Origin: Microthyrium microscopicum
Taxonomy: Eukaryota > Ascomycota > Dothideomycetes > Microthyriales > Microthyriaceae
DNA: 64,000 bases
Assembly: GCA_010405405.1 (NCBI GenBank)
Contig: MU004241.1
Coordinates: 682,001-746,000, forward strand
Direction of reading: 5' to 3'
Below the pieces are notes generated by a model. It was not told the origin of the DNA and ran no database searches. It worked only from the letters and a program-made list of their open reading frames with translations. Of the stretch, positions 47,370 to 58,588 are shown one piece after another (position 1 is the stretch's first letter; each line of letters opens with the position of its first letter). The translations under genes and the position numbers were made by a program.

Positions 47370-47957
47370 CTACGTATTACGTCCCCGGCCGAGTAAAGAA
47401 GGCTTGAAATGCTGTTGGTAGCGAGCAAAATCAAAGATCCCATCTTCAAGATCCAGACTGATGGGGTCGCCCTTCCAGCAGAAAGCTTTGCCATCTTCAA
47501 TTACCCCTGTATCGGATCGGTGAATCCCCAGAGGGCATGTAGTATACGCAGCCGTCTCATATGCTGCAAGCTTTTCGAAGTGTTCCAGAGTTTCGACTTT
47601 CCAGATTTTGCCAGTCACTGTACCTTTCGGCGACGGTACCAAAGCTGGATATATACTCCACATCTTGATTTTGAAGTCCTTTATAGTAGCTGGCTGTAGA
47701 AGAGGTAGTTCTGGTAGCTTCAAGATATGTTGAAGCACCTCTGGATCCATCAGTGAGCCATAGAAGAAGAAATAGCTCGGCGTGTAATCCTCTGGTGCTG
47801 CAGCTGAATACGATAACATATGGGTTACAAGTGGATTTTCCAGAGCTGCAATCTTCGCTGAGATTGCTGAAGAAACTGCGCCTGGTGCTTGTTGACCGGC
47901 TGACTTCTTTAGAAAAATGAAGGTTGGCGGTGGTGGAGGTGGAGGTATGGTGACCAT
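47370..47957 (-). CDS. Gamma-glutamylcyclotransferase-like (AIG2-like) protein
   Basis: A 195-residue, single-exon protein of the GGCT/AIG2-like fold. After a Pro-rich N-terminus (MVTIPPPPPPP) comes SYFFFYGSLMDPEVLQHIL, the substrate-binding YGSL loop of the fold. Then come IYPALVPS, GTVTGKIWKVETLEHFEKLAAYETAAYTTCPLGI with the conserved Glu, and GKAFCWKGDP. Fungal members are mostly uncharacterised; some relatives release 5-oxoproline from gamma-glutamyl amino acids, which is not shown here. The first in-frame ATG is at 47957; an upstream TTG continues the frame but is not a credible start. An uninterrupted short protein fits the family's usual 150-200 residues. Confidence 0.83.
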   Translation of the reverse strand: MVTIPPPPPPPTFIFLKKSAGQQAPGAVSSAISAKIAALENPLVTHMLSYSAAAPEDYTPSYFFFYGSLMDPEVLQHILKLPELPLLQPATIKDFKIKMWSIYPALVPSPKGTVTGKIWKVETLEHFEKLAAYETAAYTTCPLGIHRSDTGVIEDGKAFCWKGDPISLDLEDGIFDFARYQQHFKPSLLGRGRNT

Positions 47958-49005
47958 CCTGGCTCCAGAATTGTGAGAAGCCTCTGGATGCGGCAAACTT
48001 TCTTTGGGCAATCTGTTCTGAATTATCTGAATGATTCTTCATTACGAGATATGTATGGCATGGGTTTTCTGCGGATTGGTGATCTGGGCTAGTTCTCACC
48101 ACTAACCTACGTGCCTAACTCATCTGACAAGTGTGAGTTGTCGGGCCGAAGCTGTCCAAAGGATGCAGCCAATTAATTTTATGGTCTGTAATCAACCTCA
48201 ATTCCTTGAGTGATGGTCTTCAGTTTTGCAACTGCCAGCTTCAAGCCAGAAGCATGATTTTTGTTTCCTGCAAAATTGACCAGATCAAGGTTCATACCAT
48301 TGATTGAGCATTATAATCTTGATTGTATCAGAAAAACTAGGCTCCCGATTTCTATTAACCAGGTCTACAGTTTTATGCAACATTTGGCTCATGGAGGCCG
48401 TTGAAGGCAGCAGCAATACTTCTGCCTATTACATCCTAGCCAAAGCCTGTGACCAGCCCCTACTTTTTAATTGATCAATGAAAAGTCACCGGAAAGCTCC
48501 CCTGCTCTGCTTTACGACGCCTAGAAGTTTAGTCTCCAAATATTTCCACATCTGGCTGCGGGGTGTGCAAACTATCCGGCGCAGTTCGACTGCATAAGCT
48601 GGGGGCGGGATCGAAATGTATTGGAGGTAACCACTTCAGACCCTATCATGTTGAGGCAGCAGATTGGGCCCATGGAATACACAGATCTATGGGGCGGAGG
48701 TCGGCCAATGGTTAGACCTCTGGTTTCATCCTGGTAGAAGGAGCTGCATATTGCTCTATTGGGGTAGCTTGTTTGTCAAAATGTGGCGCCTACGTTCATT
48801 GTGGGATATCTGGAAGGGACAATGATACGTATAAATATCAGCCTAGATATCTTGCGTAGAAGTATTTTGAATAAACAGATTCTTGTCTGTTCTTGAGGCT
48901 CTTTACTGTTCTCTGACATATTGTTGAAGTCGGTGGACCATTCAGCCAATCACAAGTTATTGCAACATCTCAGCCTTATCATCAGCCTTATCACCTCTCT
49001 TCACC
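47958..49005. other. Intergenic, divergent promoter
   Basis: About 1 kb between the GGCT-like gene and the AAA ATPase, transcribed away from each other. No further feature seen. Confidence 0.45.
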
Positions 49006-50676
49006 ATGTCTGAAAAGGCCATCACTACCACCATCGACAGCATGGAAGCACGCAGACTGCAATCAATATACATGGAATATAACACCCTCAGCAAGGCCCC
49101 CAAGTCCAACAATCGTCGCGCTGCCTACCACGGCCTCCTGCGCCACCACTACCCAAACCACTTCATCGTCAACATCGAGGCCAAGCACGTCGAGCTCCTC
49201 GACTTTGCTGCCGCCGGCTATGCCACGACAACTCTCGACACAAGCACTGGAATCTATGACGTCGAACGCAAACACGAACTCCCACACGCCTTGACCGGTG
49301 TAGCTGGAGGATTCACCGAAGAAATACACTTTGGCCGCTACACATACACCCACGCCGGACATGATTTCACATACTACCGCATGCGTACCGAGGACTTTTA
49401 CGAGCGTCCCCATGCACTCGATTACATTCTTTATCCGCGATCGGCTTCGATCAGTCCCACCGCGCAAAATAGTCCTGAAATCGACGCCTTGCTCGTCGCT
49501 GTCGCCACCTACGAAAACCAGCCGCACGAAGAGATCTTCGTCTGGGAATCAAACTGGTTCAGCCGCAGCAAGAGCATGTATGCATCCCTCGCCAATGCCC
49601 GCTGGGACGACGTTATTCTTGCGCCCGCCCTCAAGGATTCGTTGCACGCGGATGTAACCACCTTCTTCGACGATGCCACCCGCGCACTGTATGCACAGTT
49701 CCGACTGCCATATAAGCGTGGGCTTATATTACACGGGCCACCAGGGAATGGGAAAACGGCGAGTATTGCGTCGCTGGTGGCAGAGTTGTCGCGTCGTGAT
49801 CCGCCTGTGCCAACGCTATATGTCAAGACACTCAAGAACAACTGCGATGGCGACCAGGAGAGCATGAAGCGCCTATTTGCGCATGCACGTAAGATCGCAC
49901 CATGCTGTGTGGTACTCGAGGATCTTGACTCGCTCGTACACGGCGAAGTGCGCAGTTTCTTCCTCAATGAGATGGATGGCCTGGACGCAAATGAAGGTGT
50001 CTTGTTGCTAGGCAGCACAAATCATTTGGAGAAACTGGATGTGGCAATTCGCAGTCGGCCGAGCCGTTTTGATCGCAAGTACAAGTTCTCCAACCCAGAG
50101 TGGGTTGAACGTATGGCATATGCGAAGTTCTGGCGCCGAAAGTTGGAAGGCGCCCCCGGAGTTGTGGACTTTCCGGATACGCTGTGTGCTTTGGTAGCAG
50201 ACCTGACGGATGGCTTCTCATTCGCGTATATGAAAGAGCTGTTTGTGACAAGCTTGCTGTCACTCAGTCGCGGTACCAAACCCGAGGAACTTGAGTGGGA
50301 TGTTGTGGGAGAAAAGAGTGCTGATGCTAGTGATATAGCCAGCGACGAGGGAGACAAGAAGAGTGACTCGGACGAGACCATGGACACCACAGAGGAGAAC
50401 GCCGAGGATGACGATCAGGGAGCAGAGAAGAAAGAGGCAAAGAAGGTTAAGCCTAAGCACGAAATGCCCAAGCTTATCATTCCAGACCATCTCAAATCCA
50501 ACCTTCTCTTCGTTCACCTTCAGTACCAAACCCAGATGCTGATCAAAGAGATGAACTCGAATGAGGAGGTAGAAGAAGAAGTAAAGAAACCAGAAAAAAA
50601 AGATACGCCTCAGTCTGATTATCAGAAACAGTTGCAACTTCTAGCGCGCCAGAATAGAATGCGCGCTCGGGGTTGA
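49006..50676 (+). CDS. AAA-family ATPase, fungal type, single exon
   Basis: A 556-residue protein. The N-terminal half (residues 1-215) is family-specific (HFGRYTYTHAGHDFTYYRM, EEIFVWESNWFSRS). The AAA module has Walker A GPPGNGKT (about 244), Walker B CCVVLEDLDSL (about 300), FFLNEMDGLDANEGVLLLGSTNHLEKLDVAIRSRPSRFDRKYKF with sensor 1 and arginine-rich sensor region, and GFSFAYMKELF. The C-terminus is acidic, then Lys/Glu-rich and charged. It lacks the Bcs1 N-terminal membrane anchor and any signal I can see, so cytosol or nucleus is likely. Its substrate is unknown. The coding sequence favours C-ending codons more than its neighbours, suggesting good expression. It converges on the Unc13-like gene. 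Confidence 0.9.
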   Translation: MSEKAITTTIDSMEARRLQSIYMEYNTLSKAPKSNNRRAAYHGLLRHHYPNHFIVNIEAKHVELLDFAAAGYATTTLDTSTGIYDVERKHELPHALTGVAGGFTEEIHFGRYTYTHAGHDFTYYRMRTEDFYERPHALDYILYPRSASISPTAQNSPEIDALLVAVATYENQPHEEIFVWESNWFSRSKSMYASLANARWDDVILAPALKDSLHADVTTFFDDATRALYAQFRLPYKRGLILHGPPGNGKTASIASLVAELSRRDPPVPTLYVKTLKNNCDGDQESMKRLFAHARKIAPCCVVLEDLDSLVHGEVRSFFLNEMDGLDANEGVLLLGSTNHLEKLDVAIRSRPSRFDRKYKFSNPEWVERMAYAKFWRRKLEGAPGVVDFPDTLCALVADLTDGFSFAYMKELFVTSLLSLSRGTKPEELEWDVVGEKSADASDIASDEGDKKSDSDETMDTTEENAEDDDQGAEKKEAKKVKPKHEMPKLIIPDHLKSNLLFVHLQYQTQMLIKEMNSNEEVEEEVKKPEKKDTPQSDYQKQLQLLARQNRMRARG

Positions 50677-50999
50677 TAAGGGGTATTTCCTGCGTAAGAG
50701 CGGCCAACATTCTTGGTCTGGGAGAATAGTTAGCTTGACATTTGAGGTTTCTAGCAACATGCAGTCCTTACCACTTTTCAAGATATCGCTCCCAGTCGCT
50801 CCATAATTTCACCATTGTCCGAAAATAATCAGAGCTGAAAGACAACACATCGCTCCATTGATGCTAAATACTCATAACTAAAACAAATTGCTCAAAAACA
50901 TACAATCAAGCAGGCAATGGTATCATACTTAATAAAACAGCATAACGCCAGTCACCAAGCGCTTTCCATGACGCGTGAAACGTAAACCCATTACTCGCT
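50677..50999. other. Short convergent intergenic region
   Basis: About 320 bases with A/T-rich 3'-end-like sequence serving two converging genes. Nothing else seen. Confidence 0.5.
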
Positions 51000-53900
51000 T
51001 CAACGGCCAAACTGCGAATACCCACCCGTCATTCTCCCACCACCCGCATTCGCCAAACTCTGCCTCACAATCGCCTCCGCTGCCTGCGCAGCCGCCAGCC
51101 GCTCTTTCTGTCTAGCACGATCTCTCAAATAGTTCTGTGCCTCAGGTCGCATGCGCAAAATGCGCAGTAGGTAATCATCCGTTGGCTCAGCTTGCGCGGC
51201 ACGTCGCTTATCTTCCTTGGCCTGCCGCATTGTTCCTAGGTTACGCGAGAGCAGCACCGTCTTACGGCGCTTGACTGGCGTGCCGACGAGACCTGCAGAC
51301 CCAAATGCACTGCCAGGTACCTGGAGGGAAGCAGCAGGGGCTGAAAGGCGGTTGAGGCTGGCGACTTGTTGTTGGTGCTGCTGAGCAGAATTTGCGGCAA
51401 TGCCTTCAGAGGTACGAACGAGGTCGTCGGTAGTCTCAAAGTAGAAGAAGTTGAGTGTGAGGATGTCTTGGTATTTTGGAGACTTGAGAATTTCAGCGGG
51501 CACACCGTTGGCATGACCGGTTTCTTCATCGATAGCGTTGAAAAATTCGAAGAGAAGCTGGGGACGATGTTAGCGTGAGGACAGCAGCGTTGGGCTATAA
51601 ACTTACTTGGAGCCATTTGAAGACAACATCGAGTTCTTGTCTGGTAAGTGGCTTTTGTTGGGAGAGTTTGTCTGACATTGGTGGAACTAAGAGGCCCTCG
51701 ATGGTAACGAGAATCTCCTTCCATAACCGTGTCATGACCATTATCATTGCAGAGTCCGTGAGGGTTTGTTTCATGATAGCAAAGTTGTCATCAAAGTAAG
51801 TGTATAATGGTTCGATGGCTCCTTCAATCTCTGCTTGAGTCGGCGCTGCTGCCGTGGTTGTTTCCGCTCGATTTCGATTGAAGAAAGATAAAGCAGATGA
51901 GACAGTGATACCTTTAGAGAAAAGACCACGCAGACGTTGTCGTGAGAGAATATATCGAATATATGCCGAGAGCTGTGATGATTAGCGGGGCTTAGATAAC
52001 GAGTTGGTTGGCATTTACCTTGTCTGTAATTGCTCGTGTCATATCCTTCTCAGTTCGCTTTAAAGTTCGGAAAGCTTTACCAAAGTAGAACTGGATATCA
52101 TCTCGTTCACCTTCCATACTGACTCGAAGAAGTAGTCGGCCTTGGGTATCCAAGTCCAACCAATATTCACGAGGCATGAAGTCACGAAAATGAGAAGGAT
52201 CGAGCTTCAAAGACGTGCGACCAATGTAGTCATGATCTCCAAGAGCATCCCAGTCCCACAGTGTAGCGACCATGTTCAGTGCACCAGTAGTAGCAATGTC
52301 CACAGTCTCATCCCAACGAGGATTGAGGTTACCGTAGACAATTCGCGTCTTTGCAAGGCGTTTTTGAAACTCATCTCCAAGAACAACGTACGGATCACTG
52401 AGACCGTTGATATCACACGATTTAAGATCCTCAGCCTCAATGATCTTGATCGTGAACACATATTTCTCCATTTTTGGAGTGCGTCTCATAGCATTGCTAT
52501 CATTTCGACTTCGATGATCACTTTGATCTCGCAAACGAATGATTTCAGCGCATCGATCAACTTCCATCTGCTGTTCCAGCTTGTCAAGGTTGTTCATAGC
52601 ATATTCGATATTGTTGAGCTTTATGAGCGACTGCTGATGGTTAGCCTTACGCAAATATGGAGGACAGCACTAAACTTACTTCTGCCTCGAATTGATATGG
52701 GTCCACTTTGTCCTTGTTGGAGATGGCATCTCGAGCGACTTGCATCCAGCGTTCCTGGCGAGTCTGCGTCAATTGTGCTTCTTGCTCTGGCGTCAGTCGA
52801 GACATTTCCTTGTTGAAGAGTTGATCAAGCATCTCGCAATACTTGGCAATTCCAGCTCCAATCGCCTTTGCAATTGCAGTCATAAACTTCGCGTACTGAT
52901 AATCGTCGTCCCATTTGAGTTCAGCAATCGTGTCTTTAGCCTCTTTGAACGAACGGAAGATATCCAGCACTGACACACTATGACGAACATCATTTCCTAC
53001 CATCGAGCCCATCTGGAATGTATCCTGCTTGACTGCACCTTCAGCCCATCCGACAACGCTGTCTTCTGTCAGCTTGACGTAGCTCCATACAAATTCTTGT
53101 AGCTGGTCTTCAATGTGGAAGTTGAACTTCTGGCCGGGTAAAGCTCCAGTGTATACGCTTCTGATTTCCACTAGTTCTCGATATAGATCGAAGCCATCTT
53201 GCATCGCAATATCCTCGCCAGTCTTCTTGGCGTTGTCCATAATACGGCCGACGAGATCGCGTGCGTCTTCTGCGAATGATGGAAGGATCTGAGCAACAAG
53301 GATGCTGAGTGGTTTGGCGCCGAATATCTCGGAAGCTTTCTTGAACCTTTTTTGAATCTTTTCGCAAAGCTTGACCACATCTTGGCCGAGCTTGATGACG
53401 TTATAGAATTCCCATTGACTCTCTTCTGCGGGAACATTCTGCGATAATAAAAGTTGGTAGGCGTCTGATGCGCGTTCTTTGAGCGCTGCGCCCAAATCTC
53501 GAGCAAACTGATCAAGTTCCTTAGGACTTTTAGACAATAATTCGTCCTCAAGTAAATGAGCGTGCAAGATCGCTAAACATAGACCGAATGAAGGACTTTT
53601 GGGTTCGTATGCGCCCTGAAGGATTTGAAAGAGATCTCGAAGCACTTGGTCTCGTATGGTGGTAAGACATTGCTGGTAAGCAGATACGTCTTTCAGAGTC
53701 CACTTTGTCCAGTGTGCAACAATATCATGCCCGATTGTGCTTTGTCTAAAAGCCTTTTTCTTTTCTTCTGGGGTCTCCTTGTACTGTTCGAACGCTGTAT
53801 CAACAGTTTGTAGGCCAATGTCGCGATCAACATAAAGTTCTCGCACGGCATCAAGAAATAATATCCTCCGCGAAAAAGGTGGAAGCCGCCATCTTGAAGC

Positions 53901-55274
53901 CATTTCGTCTAATAATTCATTGGACTTTTTTGAGAAGAGATGTCCCTCCGGTACAGGGTCGGATGGATCGGGATTTCGAATATCATGGAGAATCGTTTCT
54001 TTCACAACTGCTCGATAGTATTCTCTAGGTTCGGGTGGAATAAAGACAAAAGGAATTTCGACCCCCTCTTTCGTGTTCGTCATATCCATGCTAATATTCA
54101 TCGCTGAAAAATCTTCAAATGCGTCGTTCATAGAGTGACCACTCGCAGAATCTGTCATATCAGAAATCTTACGTGAGAGATCAGAATAGGCCGAATCTGA
54201 CCCAGGCGATGCATGCTGCAACGAGGCCAGCGCATTCCCTGTCGATGTTTTGGCCAAATCTGGATGTGATTGAATAATCGCAAATAGTAGTTGAGACACT
54301 TCTTGTATTTCTGTCTTCTTCCAAGAATCGTATGCGTCGTCTGTATCGAAGTCATCGGCGTTGATTGTACCCCTAGCTTTCAAGCTAATGCTTTGCTGAT
54401 ACATTTTGAGATCCTTTATAGCAGCTTCCTCAGTCCAAGTAACTTTGTTTTGGTTGATCAGGTCTTGGACTTTTCCATATGAAATTTCGAATATGCGCGA
54501 AACAATCAAAACCATGGGCATGTCTTTGACTTCGTAGCTGCGCGGAACTTCCACCTCAACAGCTTGACTCGATGCGCCATTTCGTGATGTGATATCCAAA
54601 TCATGCATAAGTAGCTTCTTTTCCATATTTTGTACTCGCGCTGCAAGTTCCGGTCTTTCGCTTTCCCAATGGTGTTCTTTAAGAATCGAGTTGATCAGAC
54701 GAAGAAACAATGCCAAATGTCTGTCTGCAAGAAACTTCCAACTGTCGTCTTGCTTCCCTTGCCTCAGCTCCTTGACGCAAACATTGTAAAATATGAGGAG
54801 TAAATCTTCCATCTTGCGGTCCTTGTCGAGATTCCTTCGTCGACCTGGCTCTGTGAAATCATTGAGGAATAGAGCAAATGTCTTCTTGATAACCGGGTCG
54901 TTGAATTCGGGTAACCGTTCCTTTCCCATCATCACCTGTGTCGTCCTGTTTTCCAGCGCTTTCATGAAATCGCGAGGAAACTTTGTACTTCGAGTGTTCG
55001 TCACACCGGACAAGTCAGTCAAAAGTTCCATCGCCGAAGGTCTGGCTTGTTTAGGGGCCGCCGGGCCCGCAATATGCTGTAGACGCTTCTGGCGCGGTTG
55101 AAGCAGGTATGTGAGGAAGGCAGAGCGGAGGGCATAGGAGAAGGCTTCGTCGCGGGATATAGGGGCTTTTTGCTTCTTGAAGGAGGCATCTCGGCGTAGT
55201 TTGTTGTCGGATTGTTGCTGTTGTAGACTTTGGCCTCGCGACCGGCTCACGACCGACCGCCGTATGCCTGACAT
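51000..55274 (-). CDS. Unc13/Munc13-like C2-MUN protein (Ync13/Git1 family)
   Basis: Exons 55274-52680, 52633-52019, 51972-51607 and 51557-51000 give 1377 aa. The long N-terminal part holds the fungal MHD1/MUN-type helical region (EIQEVSQLLFAIIQSHPDLAKTS, ASRWRLPPFSRRILFLDAVRELYVDRD). A C2 domain follows at about 921-1040 (VFTIKIIEAEDLKSCDINGLSDPYVVLGDE, LNPRWDETVDI, LWDWDALGDHDYIGRT), with aspartates placed for calcium or lipid binding. An MHD2-like segment lies in exon 3 (IEPLYTYFDDNFAIMKQTLTDSAM), and the basic tail contains PVKRRKTVLLSRN. Fission yeast Git1 and Ync13 belong here and act in cAMP signalling and in endo/exocytosis during cytokinesis, respectively. Introns are 45-50 nt. Confidence 0.9.
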
Positions 55275-56139
55275 GGCAGTTTACTCTTAATCGTGTCTAA
55301 CCGTGCAAGAATGCGGATTGTAGAGGGGCGGGAGTCGCAAGGCGCATGGCAGATTGGGTCAGGCTGAAGATATGGAGGAGCGGAGGGGTATGGATACAGC
55401 AAGAAAGACCAGAGGGCGTGACAAGGAGAATGAGTGTTGCAAGTCTCAGAAGGTTACTCGTGGAGGGGTATCCTAGAATTTGATGAGTTACTAGGTTTGT
55501 CAACTGGTAAGTGCTTGCAGCCTGACGTAACATACACAAGAGCGACCCGGCGATGGATGACGGGGACTTGAGATTCAGGGTGGGAGGTCGGAGGTGAGGT
55601 TAGGTTAGGTTGGAGATGGCAGGCGATTCTATGGTCTTAGAACGGGCAGAATGATAGATAGAGTATGACGATGGGAAGAGAAGTTGTTGGCAAGAGTATG
55701 GAGTTGTAAGCCAAGTAACGATTAAATATGCAGGTGTTGGATGCTTGCTTGCTGGCTGCTTGCTCGCCTCTGTTGCTTGGCCCCAAAGCGGGATAGATTC
55801 TCGGACGCAAGAGATTCCGCATTTCAGGATAACGCTTACGTTCTAGAATCTAGAATCTACACATAAATCTCCCCCGCTACTGGTTCATCTCAAGTATCAT
55901 TCATCCATTTTATGGCGCTTGTACTCCCCTGTAAATTTGAGGCTCAACTAATCACCACGCACGCGACACCATCACCACTCTTACTCTTTGGAGGCAATGC
56001 CATTTCCCTTCCCTTTAACACCACCATCTATAATTTTTCACACAAAAGCAAAACAACGAGTGATGTGGGTTTATTGGATATTCATTGAATTCCCTGCCTG
56101 TAGAATCGAAAGCCTCTGTTGGGATCCAGCCCCTTCACT
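55275..56139. other. Intergenic with a heat-shock-element-like site
   Basis: No gene. It is the promoter of the Unc13-like gene and the 3' region of the bHLH gene. ttctagaatctagaatc at 55841-55857 has the TTCnnGAA form of a heat-shock element. The run gcttgcttgctggctgcttgctcgcc at about 55741 is a short imperfect repeat. Confidence 0.4.
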
Positions 56140-56448
56140 TCAACCCATCGTACCCTCTTCCTCCTCCAATGGAATTCCTGGTATCTCGATATCTGACGTA
56201 TCAATACCCTGAGCCTTGCATTCCCGGATATTTTTCCTGTACAGTGCCAACTGCTCCTTCATGTGGTCGAGAGCCGCGCCCAACACCAAAGATTCGCTTC
56301 GTCCTTGACCCTCGTAGCCTGGTGTGAGGCTGGCTAGTCGATCGAAGCCATCGCGGATCGCTTGTCGTCGCTTTTGTTCTGATGCGATGTGATTGTTCTT
56401 TTTTTCTTGCTCAGTGAGCCGAGCTTTGTCTTTATTTGGCGACGCCAT
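56140..56448 (-). CDS. Small bHLH transcription factor (INO4-like)
   Basis: A compact 102-residue single-exon protein, almost all bHLH. The basic region is EKKNNHIASEQKRRQAIRDG, with Lys/Arg residues and the H..E..RR E-box contact pattern. Helix 1 ([11 protein letters not shown]), a short loop, and helix 2 (SESLVLGAALDHMKEQLALYRKNI) continue into a short leucine-rich extension. An acidic tail ends the protein. Size and sequence resemble Ino4-type partners that heterodimerise on CANNTG sites; this assignment is by analogy. The ATG at 56448 is the first in a good context. Confidence 0.88.
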   Translation of the reverse strand: MASPNKDKARLTEQEKKNNHIASEQKRRQAIRDGFDRLASLTPGYEGQGRSESLVLGAALDHMKEQLALYRKNIRECKAQGIDTSDIEIPGIPLEEEEGTMG

Positions 56449-57112
56449 GGTAGGCTTGATGAATGATGATGGTTTGGAATGTGAAGATGCCAGTAGGTGA
56501 TGCTTTAATGTATGGTAAGTACTAGGCCAACAAGAAGTGGGATGGGGCATGTGATAGCCGGCTGTTTGGTTCCAGTGTCGCAAGTAGTAGGTAAAATATG
56601 GGGCAGCTACGATGTCTATCAACTTCCGTGCTTTTTTATCGAGTGCTTTATTTGCCATCGAGGGCGATTAAAGTTCGAACGATTTATCGAATGTGATGGG
56701 AGACAGCGCATCTTCTGATTAGAAGACGTGGTGGTAGCCATCAACGTTGATGGGAGTTTGCCATTTATTCTGTCAGCATTTGATCTGCTTGATTTCAGTG
56801 TTTTTCGCAGACTGTGAAGACTGATTTGTGATTCCTGGATAAAGTACATCCATGGCGGAAAATTGGAGGCATTTAACATTGTAAAATGTGGAAGGTTTGG
56901 TGGGGTTCAACCTCAAACTGTTGGGATTGTTTGAGGCTCTGCTTTCCTCAAATTCTCCTTCTCCTTCCAACTACATCGCTAAACCAGATCGATACCTATT
57001 GAAACCGGAAATTATACTGTCCCACTGGACATCTACTAAATGTTCCCTTGAAGAATAAAGTGAAGCGCAATCTCGATCGCGCAGCGCTACGGGAATCAAC
57101 ACCACCAAGAAG
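56449..57112. other. Divergent promoter, bHLH gene / HPM1
   Basis: About 660 bases between opposed start codons. No specific site is called. Confidence 0.45.
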
Positions 57113-58309
57113 ATGAGTGGAGGATTTAATTTTGGCTTCAGCGGCGATGACTTTGATGAAGATCATACCAATGATAGTCACGAAGCCCAATCTACACCAA
57201 TGGAAACTGCCGATGCCGAGCCCACAGTAAAACCAATGGCTCACAAGCTACAGAATCTTGTAGGTACCTCATACACAAACAACGATCCCTTTCGATCGCC
57301 TTTGGAACAATGCTGATACTCTAAGATGGCCAAACTACCCCCCAAAATATCATGGAATACCATCAAGATTGAGTCACCGAAAGGTAGCATCCTTTATCTG
57401 CCCAGGAGAGAGCTCTTTGACGTGCGTGTCCAAATCATGGCACAAGATGAAGATGTAGCAGGTGAAGTCAAGGTTCCAGGTCTTGACAATGCAGACATCC
57501 GGACGAATGTCTATGAGGGCGGATTCAAGAGCTGGGAATGTTCATTTGATTTGGCCAGGCTACTTCTCGATCGTGGACCTAGAAAAGATATTGATGATCT
57601 ATGTCGAGTGGATCATGTCATCGAAGTGAGTATCAGAACCGCATTTTTGTAAGAGAAAGCACTAATTGGTCTATAGATGGGCTGTGGGACTGCTATTCCA
57701 GTATCAGTCTTGTTCCATTATGCCATCACACAAGCACTACCTCTGTACTTTACGTTCACAGACTACAATCTCGAAGTCTTGGAGCTAGTCACACTCCCGA
57801 ACTTGCTTCTTACCTTCGCCAGCACGCTACCTGCGAATTCCGAGGCCTTTCTTGACTCACAGAATCCACTAGCAAATCTCGGTTCAAACTCTGGAGGAGA
57901 TCTAGAGATTACCGCGGCGCTAAAAGATTGTTTTGTCCAAACCTTGAGCACGATGCCTCTCACTCTCACCTTTATATCCGGCTCTTGGTCTCCAGCAACG
58001 CCATTCCTCGACTTGATACCAACAAGCTCGCAAATGAACACCTTAGTTCTTGCTTCAGAAACCATCTACTCCCCATCTGCTCTCAAAAGCTTTACCACCG
58101 CGCTCGTCGGTATGCTGAGAAGAGTTCGTATTGGAAAAGCCATGATAGCAGCCAAAAGGTTCTACTTTGGAGTTGGCGGTAGTATTGATGCTTTCAAGAT
58201 TGAATGCTCGGAACAAGGAGCTGTCGGCTACGAAATTGAGAACCATAATGTCGATTTGGGAGAAGGAGAAGGAGTTCGACGATGCCTGCTGGAAGTTCAA
58301 ATGCTTTAA
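57113..58309 (+). CDS. HPM1: Protein-histidine N-methyltransferase (HPM1/METTL18 family)
   Basis: Transfers methyl from S-adenosylmethionine to histidine; yeast Hpm1 modifies His243 of ribosomal protein Rpl3. Exons 57113-57259, 57326-57625 and 57677-58309 give 359 aa. The short acidic N-terminus begins MSGGFNFGFSG. Before the methyltransferase core come SYNT-like SWNTIKI, DVRVQIMAQDED, and TNVYEGGFKSWECSFDLARLL. Motif I is VIEMGCGTAIP (about 147-157), crossing the second intron. FTDYNLEVLELVTLPN, SGSWS, LVLASETIYSP and a final GGS/VGYEIEN block complete the family pattern. Normal fungal length is about 350. It precedes a SET-domain protein lysine methyltransferase on the same strand. Confidence 0.93.
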
Positions 58310-58588
58310 TGCGAGCTGATTTGGGAGACTACCGACCGTTCTCCCAGCCTCAAACCGCCCCGGCAGTGCTGAATTGAGCCACAGTATCCTTCATCTCAAC
58401 TTTCTCACTTGTTGATCGGTCTTTATACCTTCGAACAAGTCAAAATCACGTGATACTAAGAGAGCTTGACTTGATCGAAGTCAGCTTTCAAGGTCCGTAC
58501 CTCGGACGCTTCTCAACCTCACTTTTCTTATAGCGCAAGCGCCAATCCAAGGACTTTTGTGATACCGCATGATTCTCGCTGTCTCAAT

